From assembly GCA_905233345.1 (NCBI GenBank), contig CAJODQ010000003.1, positions 1 through 64,000 on the forward strand: 64,000 nt of DNA, given 5' to 3'. A program made the translations under genes and the position numbers. The notes beneath the pieces were generated by a model that saw nothing but the letters and a program-made list of their open reading frames with translations, made no database searches and was not told the DNA's origin. This stretch comes from an uncultured Bacteroidales bacterium (lineage in GTDB: Bacteria > Bacteroidota > Bacteroidia > Bacteroidales > UBA932). This document shows, piece after piece, positions 15,660 through 24,113 of the stretch. Numbering within the stretch: position 1 is the stretch's first letter; every line of letters begins with the position of its first letter.

Positions 15660-18133
15660 GCATGGAAGAACAGATGTCATATATGGATGCGTTGTTCGCG
15701 TTGCCTGCGTATGCGGACGACACGAAGCAGCACGACCTGTACATGAAGGCCTTGCAAGAGGAACTGGTGTTTCACTATGACCATAACGAGATGTATCGTC
15801 AGTTCTGTGACCGCAAGGGTTTTGACCCGTATGCTGGGATTCATGCTATTGAGGACATCCCTCCAGTAGCCGTGAGTGTGTTCAAGGATTTGGGAATGCA
15901 TCTGGCGTCCGTGCCCAAAGAGGATATCAAGCTTCGCTTACAGTCATCCGCTACATCTGGAGTCCCCAGTACCATCGTGGTCGACAAGATTACTTCCAAG
16001 CGTCAGGCAAAGGCTATGGTCAAGGTGATCCAGGATGCCATCGGGCGGGAACGAAAGCCCTTCCTGGTGATGGACATTGATCCCAGATCGGAGTTCCGGA
16101 GCTTGCTGGGCGCCCGCTTTGCCGCTATCGCCGGATATTTGAACTTTGCATCCCAAGCCGGCTACTTCCTGAAAGCCAAGGATGGTGTATCCTACTTTGA
16201 TGTGGATGCCATGCAGGAATATGTGGCCGGTATTGACAAAGACCAGCCTGTGGTGGTGTTTGGCTTTACGTACATCCTGTACAGCAATGTGCTGAAAGCC
16301 ATCAAGGAAAAAGGTATAACCATTCCGCTTCCAAAAGGTTCCAAGATTATTCACATTGGCGGTTGGAAGAAACTGGAGAGTGAGAAGATTAGCAAAGAAC
16401 TCTTTAACAAGCAGTTGGCAGAATGTTTTGGCATTGAGCCCGTGGATGTGATTGACATCTATGGTTTTACCGAGCAGATGGGCTTGAACTATCCTGACTG
16501 TCCGTGCGGTTGTAAACACGAATCCAGCTATGTGAAAGTACTTGTACGTGACATTGTGACCAACGAGGTGCTGCCTGCAGGAGAAGAAGGAAAACTGGAA
16601 TTTATCACGCCTGTGCCTCATAGCTATCCGGGTAATGCCGTATTGACGGATGACCTTGGGATCTGGTTTGATGAGCCTTGCCCGTATGGAAGACCTGGAA
16701 AGCGATTTAAGATTCTGGGCCGATTAAAGAAAGCTGAGGTACGCGGTTGTGGTGATATCCTTTCCAGCAAACTGACCTTCCAGAAACGTGCAACTGGCGG
16801 TACGGTAGATACCCGCCTTGAAGTACAGTCCTTCCACGGTACTTTGATTGAAGGTGACGATACCGAGAAGACCATGCAAGGTATTGTTGACGCCCTGAAA
16901 GAGCAACTGCCTTGGCTGAGAAAACAGCCTATTGAGGCTTTGATTGGACTCATAGATGCAGCGGCCAAACGTTGGGCTACTGATCCGAAATATCTGTTCT
17001 TGAAAGACAAGGGGTTGAACTTCCTGGCTACTTGGTGCAGCGAGCGCCATCTGAAGGAAGTAGCAACTTTTGGATTGAGAGGCAATGTGGATTATGCTGA
17101 CACTTACTTGCCGTTCCCGGATTCAACCAAGCACCTGCTCAAAGCCAATTCACGCGGTCTGTGCTGCCACTGGATGGCTGGTAATGTGCAGATCCTTGGA
17201 CTCTTTGCTCTTGTGCAGTGCATTATGACCAAGAATGTGAACCTACTGAAGGTTTCCTCGCATGATGAAGGCGTGTTTGCTGGTCTGTTGAGTGCCTTTG
17301 AAGGTTTGGAATATACTACTCCGAACGGTTATACCATCAAGGGTGATGACCTGCTGAAGGCCATGGCGGTGGTTTACTTTAGCCGCAATGCCGTGAAGTT
17401 GGGTGAGAATATGTCCAAGAATGCAGATGTACGTATTGCCTGGGGAGGAAGAGAGGCCGTGGAAACCGTTGCCGCTTATCCTTCCAAATATGATTGCGAA
17501 ACCGTTATCTTTGGCCCTAAGCTTTCGTTTGCTGTTGTAAGTAAGGAGATGCTCCCGGATGAGCAGGCTGCCAAGAAACTGGCAAGACGTGTGTCTGTGG
17601 ATGTTTCTGTATTTGATCAGACCGGTTGCGCCTCTGCCCATAATCTCTTTGTAGAAAAGGGTGGTGCAGTAAGTCCCGAGAAGTTCTGTGAGATTCTGAA
17701 CGAATCCATGGCCAAGACGGAGATTCAGATCCCGAAGCCTAACATGTCACCTGAGCAAGTTTCTGCTATCTATTCTATCCGTGGTGTCTATGACTTCTGC
17801 GGAACGGCTATCGGTAGTGAGACTATGTCTTACTCCATTCTGTTGGATGACCACGATGAACTGCACAAGCCGGTCTATTCCCGTGTGCTATTTGTTCATG
17901 TAGTAGACAGCATTATGCAGAGCCTCAAGCACATTACAGAGGATATTCAAACCATAGGCATTGAAGCAACTCAGGAGCAGGCTGTCGAATATGCAGAGGC
18001 AGCAACTCAGAAGGGTGCTGTTCGCTTCCCGCAGATTGGCCGTATGCTCAACTTTGAGATGCCGTGGGACGGCATTGTTTTGATTGACAGGCTTGTGAAG
18101 TGGAATACTGTTTGGGGTCCCTTACTTAAATAA
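15656..18133 (+). CDS. LuxE-LuxC fusion: acyl-protein synthetase / acyl-CoA reductase
   Basis: An 825-residue fusion. Residues about 1-370 resemble LuxE-type acyl-protein synthetases, with the adenylate loop SSATSGVPST at 97-106. Residues about 400-825 resemble the LuxC acyl reductase, with the nucleophile Cys658 in DQTGCASAHN. In luminous bacteria these two activities turn a fatty acid into an aldehyde using ATP and NADPH. Here no luciferase is present, and the gene lies between an acyl ligase and pseI, so the aldehyde is probably a sugar-pathway intermediate. Fusions of this kind occur in other surface-polysaccharide loci. Confidence 0.82.
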   Translation: MSMEEQMSYMDALFALPAYADDTKQHDLYMKALQEELVFHYDHNEMYRQFCDRKGFDPYAGIHAIEDIPPVAVSVFKDLGMHLASVPKEDIKLRLQSSATSGVPSTIVVDKITSKRQAKAMVKVIQDAIGRERKPFLVMDIDPRSEFRSLLGARFAAIAGYLNFASQAGYFLKAKDGVSYFDVDAMQEYVAGIDKDQPVVVFGFTYILYSNVLKAIKEKGITIPLPKGSKIIHIGGWKKLESEKISKELFNKQLAECFGIEPVDVIDIYGFTEQMGLNYPDCPCGCKHESSYVKVLVRDIVTNEVLPAGEEGKLEFITPVPHSYPGNAVLTDDLGIWFDEPCPYGRPGKRFKILGRLKKAEVRGCGDILSSKLTFQKRATGGTVDTRLEVQSFHGTLIEGDDTEKTMQGIVDALKEQLPWLRKQPIEALIGLIDAAAKRWATDPKYLFLKDKGLNFLATWCSERHLKEVATFGLRGNVDYADTYLPFPDSTKHLLKANSRGLCCHWMAGNVQILGLFALVQCIMTKNVNLLKVSSHDEGVFAGLLSAFEGLEYTTPNGYTIKGDDLLKAMAVVYFSRNAVKLGENMSKNADVRIAWGGREAVETVAAYPSKYDCETVIFGPKLSFAVVSKEMLPDEQAAKKLARRVSVDVSVFDQTGCASAHNLFVEKGGAVSPEKFCEILNESMAKTEIQIPKPNMSPEQVSAIYSIRGVYDFCGTAIGSETMSYSILLDDHDELHKPVYSRVLFVHVVDSIMQSLKHITEDIQTIGIEATQEQAVEYAEAATQKGAVRFPQIGRMLNFEMPWDGIVLIDRLVKWNTVWGPLLK

Positions 18134-18144
18134 TTGATACGAAT

Positions 18145-19176
18145 ATGGGCAAGACATTTATTGTTGCTGAAATGTCGGCGAATCATAATCATCATAAGGA
18201 TATCGCCATTGATACGATTAAGGCCGCAAAGAAAGCGGGCGCAGACGCTATCAAGATACAGACATATACAGCCGATACGTTGACGCTGAATTGTGATGCT
18301 CCTGATTTCCGTTTGGGTGATGGCTTGTGGGAAGGTGAGACTTTCTATTCGCTTTATCAAAAAGCTTATACGCCATGGGAGTGGCACCAAGAGATATTTC
18401 ATGTGGCTCATGAAGAGGGGCTGGTTTGTTTTTCCACTCCATTTGATCCGACAGCGGTGGACTTTCTGGAGAGTTTGGATAATCCTATCTATAAGATAGC
18501 TTCTTTTGAAATTACAGACATCCCCTTGATCAAGTATATCGCGTCAAAACACAAGCCGATTATACTATCGGCAGGAATCGCGATGGAAGAGGATATACGG
18601 CTTGCACTTGAGACAATCAGGGCAGAGGGAAATAATGATATCACCCTGTTGAAATGCACGTCTGAATACCCAGCATTAATTGAGGACGCCAATCTGCTGA
18701 TGATACCTGATATGAAAAAACGTTTTGGTGTTAAAGTCGGTTTGAGCGACCATACTGAGGGTAGTTTGGTGCCGATGGCAGCTGTAGCTTTGGGTGCTGA
18801 AGTAGTGGAGAAACACTTCATCATCGACCGTCGCATAGGTGGTCCTGACAGCGCTTTTTCAATGGAGGCAGATGAATTCAAGTCAATGGTGGAGAACATC
18901 CGTCAAATAGAAAAGGCGCTCGGAGCCGTTACTTATCCAACCGAGCCATCGAAGATAAAAGGTCGTGGAGGGTGTCGCTCGCTTTATGTGGCAGAAGATG
19001 TGAAAGAAGGCGAAGTGATTACGGAAAAGAATGTTCGTAGCGTGAGGCCGGGGTATGGGCTGCATCCTAAATATTTGCCCGAGATAGTTGGAAAAATAGC
19101 GGTACGTTCTCTTCATAAGGGTGAGCGCTTCTCTTTAGATATGATTGGCAAGTCCAAGTCGATAGACGGATTTTGA
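18145..19176 (+). CDS. pseI: Pseudaminic acid synthase PseI (NeuB family)
   Basis: A 343-residue NeuB-family enzyme that joins phosphoenolpyruvate to the PseG product to give the nine-carbon acid. The N-terminal TIM barrel starts with FIVAEMSANHNHHKDIA, the form seen in PseI more than in NeuB or LegI, and includes KIQTYTADT, CFSTPFD and VEKHFIIDR. The C-terminal 70 or so residues form the SAF (antifreeze-like) domain. It closes the biosynthetic part of the operon, 11 bases after the LuxE-LuxC gene. Confidence 0.9.
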   Translation: MGKTFIVAEMSANHNHHKDIAIDTIKAAKKAGADAIKIQTYTADTLTLNCDAPDFRLGDGLWEGETFYSLYQKAYTPWEWHQEIFHVAHEEGLVCFSTPFDPTAVDFLESLDNPIYKIASFEITDIPLIKYIASKHKPIILSAGIAMEEDIRLALETIRAEGNNDITLLKCTSEYPALIEDANLLMIPDMKKRFGVKVGLSDHTEGSLVPMAAVALGAEVVEKHFIIDRRIGGPDSAFSMEADEFKSMVENIRQIEKALGAVTYPTEPSKIKGRGGCRSLYVAEDVKEGEVITEKNVRSVRPGYGLHPKYLPEIVGKIAVRSLHKGERFSLDMIGKSKSIDGF

Positions 19177-19202
19177 TGTAGTACAAATTATCCGTATTTT
19201 TG
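19172..19202 (+). promoter_or_regulatory. Promoter before the wzx-like flippase
   Basis: TTTG at 19172-19175, a 19-base spacer, then TATTTTTG (19195-19202): a full Bacteroidetes promoter. It starts within the last codons of pseI. The flippase ATG is only 11 bases after the -7 box, so the transcript would have almost no leader. Confidence 0.6.
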
Positions 19203-19213
19203 TCGTCAAAGTA

Positions 19214-20686
19214 ATGGAAAAGCAGGAACCATCGTTAAAAGAAAAAACCGCCAAAGGTCTCTTTTGGGGTGGTATGAGCAATGGCGTTCAGCAAGTGCTC
19301 TCCTTGTTTTTTGGCTTGTTTTTAGCTAGGCTCCTGTCTCCCGGAGAGTATGGTATGGTAGGCATGCTTGCCATCTTTACTGCTATTGCTTCCACATTGT
19401 GTGATAGTGGCCTCGCAGTTAGTTTGATCAACAAAAAAGAAATACGGTTTGAGGACCTCAACGCTGTTTTCTGGTTCAGTATGACAGTCGCGACAATTTG
19501 TTATTTGGCTCTATTTATTGGCGCACCGTTAATCGCGAAGTTTTATCACCAGCCGGCTTTGATTTCTTTGTCTCGCTGGTCTTTTTTGAGTTTTGTCATT
19601 GCCAGTCTGGGTATTGCGCCCAGTGCGAATCTGTCAAAAAAATTAAAGGTAAAGGAAAAATCCATTGCGGAAATAACGGCTTTGGGCCTCTCCGGAATCT
19701 TGGGTGTTTATTTGGCATACAAGGGCCATTCTTATTGGTCGATCGTGATTCAAACTATTGTATTTGTGGCTATTAAATCGGGATTATATTGGTTTTTTGA
19801 TGACTGGAAGCCTTCTTTTCATATCGATTTTTCGCCTGTTAAGGAGATGCTCTATTTCAGTATTAAACTGGTAATTACCAGTTTAGCTATCATTTTCAAT
19901 ACATATATCTTTTCTGTTATTTTTGGGAGATTGTATTCAGAAAAAGAAGTCGGATACTATAATCAGGCTAATAAGTGGAACACGATGGGTAGTTCAATGG
20001 TTACGGGAATGATTCATAGTGTTGCGCAACCAGTTTTGGTGGAAAGTAGGGGAGATGATGTCAGGCAGCTCCGTGTCTTTCGTAAGATGGTCAGATTTAC
20101 TTCTTTTCTTTCCTTCCCTTTGATGTTCGGGCTATCTTTTGTCGCCCCCGAGTTTATTACAATAGCAATTACGGATAAATGGTTGCCTAGTGCAAACATC
20201 CTTCGTATCCTTGCTATCAGTGGAGCCTTTGCTCCGCTGGGAAGTTTGTTTACATATTTGATTTTGAGCAGGAATGATTCTTCTTCTTATATGTGGGCGA
20301 ATTTGGCTTTAATTGCCGTCTTGTTAATTACCGTAGCGTTTATTCACCCATATGGAATTATGGGGATGATAATCGCATATTCGATTATCAATATATTGTG
20401 GCTTGGTGTCTGGTTCGTATTAGTCCGCCGTAAAATTGGTTATACTTTCGGCCAGTTAATAAGGGATGTCGCACCTTACCTGGGTATTACAAGCCTTATT
20501 ATTGTTGGGGTTTATTTCCTGACAGCAGGCATTGACAATATCTATATATCCATTACGGTTAAGATATTGGCGGTTGCCGTAGCCTATATAATAATTATGT
20601 GGCTTTCGCGATCTGTTACATTTCGGGAGAGCGCTCAATACATTCTTCAAAAGTTGAATATTAAATCTAAGAAGGAAACTATATGA
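19214..20686 (+). CDS. wzx: Wzx-type polysaccharide flippase (MOP superfamily)
   Basis: A 490-residue inner-membrane protein with about 12-14 hydrophobic segments, of the polysaccharide transport (PST/MOP) family. It begins with a Lys/Glu-rich tail, then AKGLFWGGMSNGVQQVLSLF, the usual first helix of Wzx/TuaB-like proteins. It is expected to move a lipid-linked glycan across the inner membrane. It overlaps the next gene by four bases. No polymerase was found beside it. Confidence 0.85.
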   Translation: MEKQEPSLKEKTAKGLFWGGMSNGVQQVLSLFFGLFLARLLSPGEYGMVGMLAIFTAIASTLCDSGLAVSLINKKEIRFEDLNAVFWFSMTVATICYLALFIGAPLIAKFYHQPALISLSRWSFLSFVIASLGIAPSANLSKKLKVKEKSIAEITALGLSGILGVYLAYKGHSYWSIVIQTIVFVAIKSGLYWFFDDWKPSFHIDFSPVKEMLYFSIKLVITSLAIIFNTYIFSVIFGRLYSEKEVGYYNQANKWNTMGSSMVTGMIHSVAQPVLVESRGDDVRQLRVFRKMVRFTSFLSFPLMFGLSFVAPEFITIAITDKWLPSANILRILAISGAFAPLGSLFTYLILSRNDSSSYMWANLALIAVLLITVAFIHPYGIMGMIIAYSIINILWLGVWFVLVRRKIGYTFGQLIRDVAPYLGITSLIIVGVYFLTAGIDNIYISITVKILAVAVAYIIIMWLSRSVTFRESAQYILQKLNIKSKKETI

Positions 20687-21504
20687 AAAAGGTCAGATTG
20701 TTCATGGAATCAATGTATCACTATGGATGTTGGTTGATTCCGTTTTTGCGTTATGAGAATAGGACCAATTATATTCCGAAAGAATCTCAACAAAGGAGTG
20801 TTACGATTTTGGCGAATGGACCCTCATTGAAGACTTTCGTTCCTCTTACAACAGATACGGATTATTGTACAGTAAATCATTCTCCATTGGATGCCTTGTT
20901 CTTTGAGGTTAAGCCCAAGTATCATGTTCTGGTAGATGGAGGATTTTTTCATGGGGATGAAAGTGCTCTTGTGGCCAAATTAAATGAGGTTACTTGGGAT
21001 ATGAAATTGCTTGTTCCCTATCGGGATCGGGAGGTTGCGCAAAAGGTCTATTGTTCCAATCCGCATATTACCATGGTCCCGATTCATTTTGTAGGGCTCC
21101 ATGATCAGTTCCACAACAGAAAGAAGGCCTTTCGCCTCTTTATAAAAGGATGGGCTTTGCCTTCTCCCCAGAATGTCTCTGTAGCGGCAGTGTACTGTAT
21201 GATCAATGCCGGCTACAGGACGATCAATTTATATGGTACTGATCATTCCTGGATATCCAACATGGCCGTGGACGATAATAACATTGTTTGTAGGAAAGAT
21301 GTCCACTACTACGACAAAACAGTTATTGATTATACTCCTATCATCATTGACGGTTCGTATACTACCATGTGTCAGGAGTTAAGGAGTCAGGCAGATACTT
21401 TCGGGGCGCATCAATTTCTCCAAGAATATGCAGAATCTATGGGTGTCCGGATTGTTAATTATACGGAAGGTTCCTTTATTGATGCTTATCCAAGAGGACA
21501 CTAG
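20683..21504 (+). CDS. Putative nonulosonate transferase (GT42/DUF115-like)
   Basis: A 273-residue protein without an obvious named family. Several features match the layout of GT42 sialyltransferases and DUF115/Maf proteins: ILANGPSLK at 42-50 as the nucleotide-binding turn; SVAAVYCMINAGYRTINLYG with DHSW after it, like the GYK.IYL.GID part of GT42; and a C-terminal HQFLQEYAESMGVRIVNYTE helix and strand. GT42 and Maf enzymes use CMP-activated nonulosonic acids. Lying last in a CMP-Pse operon, after the flippase, this is the best candidate for the Pse transferase. That is inference from motif order and context. Confidence 0.55.
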   Translation: MKKVRLFMESMYHYGCWLIPFLRYENRTNYIPKESQQRSVTILANGPSLKTFVPLTTDTDYCTVNHSPLDALFFEVKPKYHVLVDGGFFHGDESALVAKLNEVTWDMKLLVPYRDREVAQKVYCSNPHITMVPIHFVGLHDQFHNRKKAFRLFIKGWALPSPQNVSVAAVYCMINAGYRTINLYGTDHSWISNMAVDDNNIVCRKDVHYYDKTVIDYTPIIIDGSYTTMCQELRSQADTFGAHQFLQEYAESMGVRIVNYTEGSFIDAYPRGH

Positions 21505-22631
21505 TTGTTGGGGGAGGGATCCAATAGATTCCGGACACGCTTGTTTACATCTTCAGCAGAGATTCGTCGCAGGCATTCGTATCTTCCCTGAATCGGATGA
21601 ATACAATGATAACCACATCCGAAGCAGGACATTGGACTATAGACGGGATGGGGAAGATAGTTGTCATTAATAAGAGTCCCCTGGGGATAGGGAACAAAGC
21701 GCATAAAATGAGCTCCTGGTAAAATACATACCGAAGGGACACGTGTTGCGGCAGCAATGTGAACGGCGGCGCTATCATTCCCAACTACAAAAGTGGCATT
21801 TGCAATCCATGAAACAAGATCCTTAACGGATGTCTTGTTCACCATATTGATGATTCGTTGGCTATTCTTAACTTTCTTTGAGATAATGGAGGCACGCTCA
21901 TCATCCCCATTCCCGGCTCCCGAAAGAACGATCTTAAAGGAAGATGGGATTGTATCAATGACCTCGGCAAATTGTTCGGCGCCCCATATTCTCCGCTCGT
22001 CCGATGCCGAAATGGCAAAAACGACATAAGGTTCTGCTATAGGGCATACTGAATCGAATGCAAACATTTGCCTTCCGCCATAATGATAAGAACCTGAGAT
22101 GACATTCTGCGTAAAATATTGAATGGCCTCTATTTCACTGGCCGTATCTGGGCTGGGAATAAGCGTCGTGTATTGACGATTGTAATATCGGGTCTCAAAA
22201 TAATTACAGCATTTGCTTTCCATTCCGATCTTACAAGAAGAGCGGATGGCTTTAACCATAATATCTCCTATCCTGTGGCGCTCCCAGTTCGGATTGATGA
22301 CGCAATCAGCGGAAAGAGTTCGTAAAAAACGGAGCTGTTCTTGAAAATAGGTAAAATTAAACTCGAACTTCTTTCTGTTAAAACTCCAAATATCAGAAAA
22401 TAGATTTTCTGCCTCGGCAAGTGGGCGAACGAGATCTGCACAGATTAAGAGCGTTTTCTTCCCCTCCAGTTTATTTCGATAGGCATCCAGACTATCGCGC
22501 CACAAGATATAATCCCCTAAGGCATCAACGCGGACGATGATGGTATCGTAATGTCGCTCGTGTTTGTGGGGGAAAGCAAGGGCGGCATTGCCAACAAGCT
22601 GGAACAATCTGAAGCGGATACCACCTAGCAT
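21501..22631 (-). CDS. GT9 family glycosyltransferase (heptosyltransferase-like)
   Basis: A 376-residue GT-B protein. RVDALGDYILW near the N-terminus is the GT9 signature, and VGNDSAAVHIAAATRVPSV is the C-terminal nucleotide-sugar site. GT9 enzymes transfer heptose from ADP-heptose to lipopolysaccharide core. The gene lies 12 bases after hldE, which makes ADP-heptose, so a heptosyltransferase role is likely. Four Cys residues in the last 50 residues (CFGCGYHC and YECL) are a common feature of this family in Bacteroidetes. It meets the plus-strand operon tail to tail with a four-base overlap. Confidence 0.8.
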   Translation of the reverse strand: MLGGIRFRLFQLVGNAALAFPHKHERHYDTIIVRVDALGDYILWRDSLDAYRNKLEGKKTLLICADLVRPLAEAENLFSDIWSFNRKKFEFNFTYFQEQLRFLRTLSADCVINPNWERHRIGDIMVKAIRSSCKIGMESKCCNYFETRYYNRQYTTLIPSPDTASEIEAIQYFTQNVISGSYHYGGRQMFAFDSVCPIAEPYVVFAISASDERRIWGAEQFAEVIDTIPSSFKIVLSGAGNGDDERASIISKKVKNSQRIINMVNKTSVKDLVSWIANATFVVGNDSAAVHIAAATRVPSVCILPGAHFMRFVPYPQGTLINDNYLPHPVYSPMSCFGCGYHCIHPIQGRYECLRRISAEDVNKRVRNLLDPSPNN

Positions 22632-22643
22632 GGAAATAAGTTA

Positions 22644-24077
22644 TTATTGGTTCGAAAGCGCTTTCAGGATGTTCGTAGAGGATTTACCTTCTACGAAAGG
22701 GAGAATCATTACTTTTCCTCCATTCGCTTCTACAATATCTTTTCCGACAACTTGATCTGGTGTATAATCTCCCCCTTTGACCAGGATATCCGGTTGAATC
22801 TGCTTGATAAGGTTATAAGGTGTATCTTCGTCAAATAGAGCAATGTGATCAACAAAACTAAAAGCACTTAACAATTCTGCACGTTCCTGCTCTTTGTTGA
22901 TGGGCCGATTCTGCCCTTTTAAGCGGTGTACGGAATTATCGCTGTTCAATCCGATAACTAAGATATCGCCGAGTTCGGCTGCTTGTTGCAAGTAACGTTT
23001 ATGGCCAATGTGCAGGATATCGAAACAACCATTGGTAAATACGATTCGCTGATCCTTATGTGTTTTTCGAAAAATCGCGATATCATCGGCGGACAAAATC
23101 TTTTCAGACGAAACTCTTACATCTTTGCCCAGTGTGCATAGTATCTCGTCCAAAGTTACCGAGGATGTTCCGAGTTTTCCGACTTGAATTCCGGCAGCAA
23201 AATTGGAGAGATCAACAGCTTCTTTGATAGGCCATTGATTGGCCATGCAAACGGCCACATAGGCGATGGTGGTATCGCCTGCCCCAGATACGTCGAAAAC
23301 TTCTTTTCCTACAGAACGAACGAAATAGGGTGCTCCATCTCCGACAAGGACCATTCCTTTCGCTCCCAGCGTGGTCAGGACAAAAGAACAACCGCAGTGT
23401 TTTCGTAGTTGTTCGGAAGCTTCTAGGACTTCTTGATCTGTATCGACAGGCATGCCGGTCAGCGCATGCAGTTCATTCCGATTGGGCTTGAGCAGGAGGG
23501 CATCTTTATATTTATGAAAGTCTGGATCTTTGACATCGACAATAACGGGGATGGAATGCTTTTGGGCCATGCGGATGATTCCTTGTGTCATTCGAGGCGT
23601 TAAGAAACCCTTGAGATAATCTGACAAGAGGATCAAGTCGAATGTATCGATGAGCGTCTCCAATTTGTCAAGCAGTATGTCGCAAATACGATCTGAAATA
23701 CTTTCGGTTTCTTCCACATCCAGCCTCAAAACCTGTTGGTTGTTTCCTGCCAAGAAGCGGGTTTTGACAGTCGTTCGTCTATTATCGGAAAAAATGAGTT
23801 CTGTATTAATGTCTTTGTTGCGGAAAAGCGCCAGAAGTTCTTGCCCTTTTTCATCATTGCCCACCATAGACAGGACCGATACTTTCTGACCGGCGGCAAT
23901 CAAGTTTGCAGCAACATTTGCGGCTCCGCCCAAAGTACTCCTCTCTCCTTTTTTCAGGAATACAGGAACGGGCGCTTCAGGTGAGATTCGCTTGATGTCT
24001 CCCAGAAAATAATTGTCCAGCATGACATCGCCTGCAACGAGAATGGATTTGGTCTTGAGCTGATTAACGTTCATCAT
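22644..24077 (-). CDS. hldE: Bifunctional heptose 7-phosphate kinase / heptose 1-phosphate adenylyltransferase, HldE
   Basis: A 477-residue two-domain enzyme of ADP-heptose synthesis. The N-terminal half is a ribokinase-type kinase (GGAANVAANL; catalytic DVSGAGDT), and the last 150 residues are a nucleotidyltransferase (TNGCFDILHIGH with the HxGH motif; VKGGDYTPD). ATG 24077 (or 24074) was chosen because an exact TATCTTTG promoter box lies only six bases upstream; an in-frame start further upstream (24104) would lie before the promoter. Base composition matches the pse genes, not the GC-rich neighbour on its upstream side. Confidence 0.92.
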   Translation of the reverse strand: MMNVNQLKTKSILVAGDVMLDNYFLGDIKRISPEAPVPVFLKKGERSTLGGAANVAANLIAAGQKVSVLSMVGNDEKGQELLALFRNKDINTELIFSDNRRTTVKTRFLAGNNQQVLRLDVEETESISDRICDILLDKLETLIDTFDLILLSDYLKGFLTPRMTQGIIRMAQKHSIPVIVDVKDPDFHKYKDALLLKPNRNELHALTGMPVDTDQEVLEASEQLRKHCGCSFVLTTLGAKGMVLVGDGAPYFVRSVGKEVFDVSGAGDTTIAYVAVCMANQWPIKEAVDLSNFAAGIQVGKLGTSSVTLDEILCTLGKDVRVSSEKILSADDIAIFRKTHKDQRIVFTNGCFDILHIGHKRYLQQAAELGDILVIGLNSDNSVHRLKGQNRPINKEQERAELLSAFSFVDHIALFDEDTPYNLIKQIQPDILVKGGDYTPDQVVGKDIVEANGGKVMILPFVEGKSSTNILKALSNQ

Positions 24078-24082
24078 GGATA

Positions 24083-24090
24083 CAAAGATA
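24083..24090 (-). promoter_or_regulatory. Promoter -7 box for hldE-GT9
   Basis: On the minus strand this reads TATCTTTG, an exact TAnnTTTG box. It separates hldE from the operon upstream, although only 36 bases lie between the genes. The mRNA would start at or within a few bases of the hldE start codon. Confidence 0.55.
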
Positions 24091-24113
24091 CGAATAGTTT
24101 CCAATACCGGGGA

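Noticed and set aside
15656..18133. A luminescence system (LuxC/LuxE)
   Set aside because: No luxA, luxB or luxD is present, and the two activities are fused in a glycan operon.
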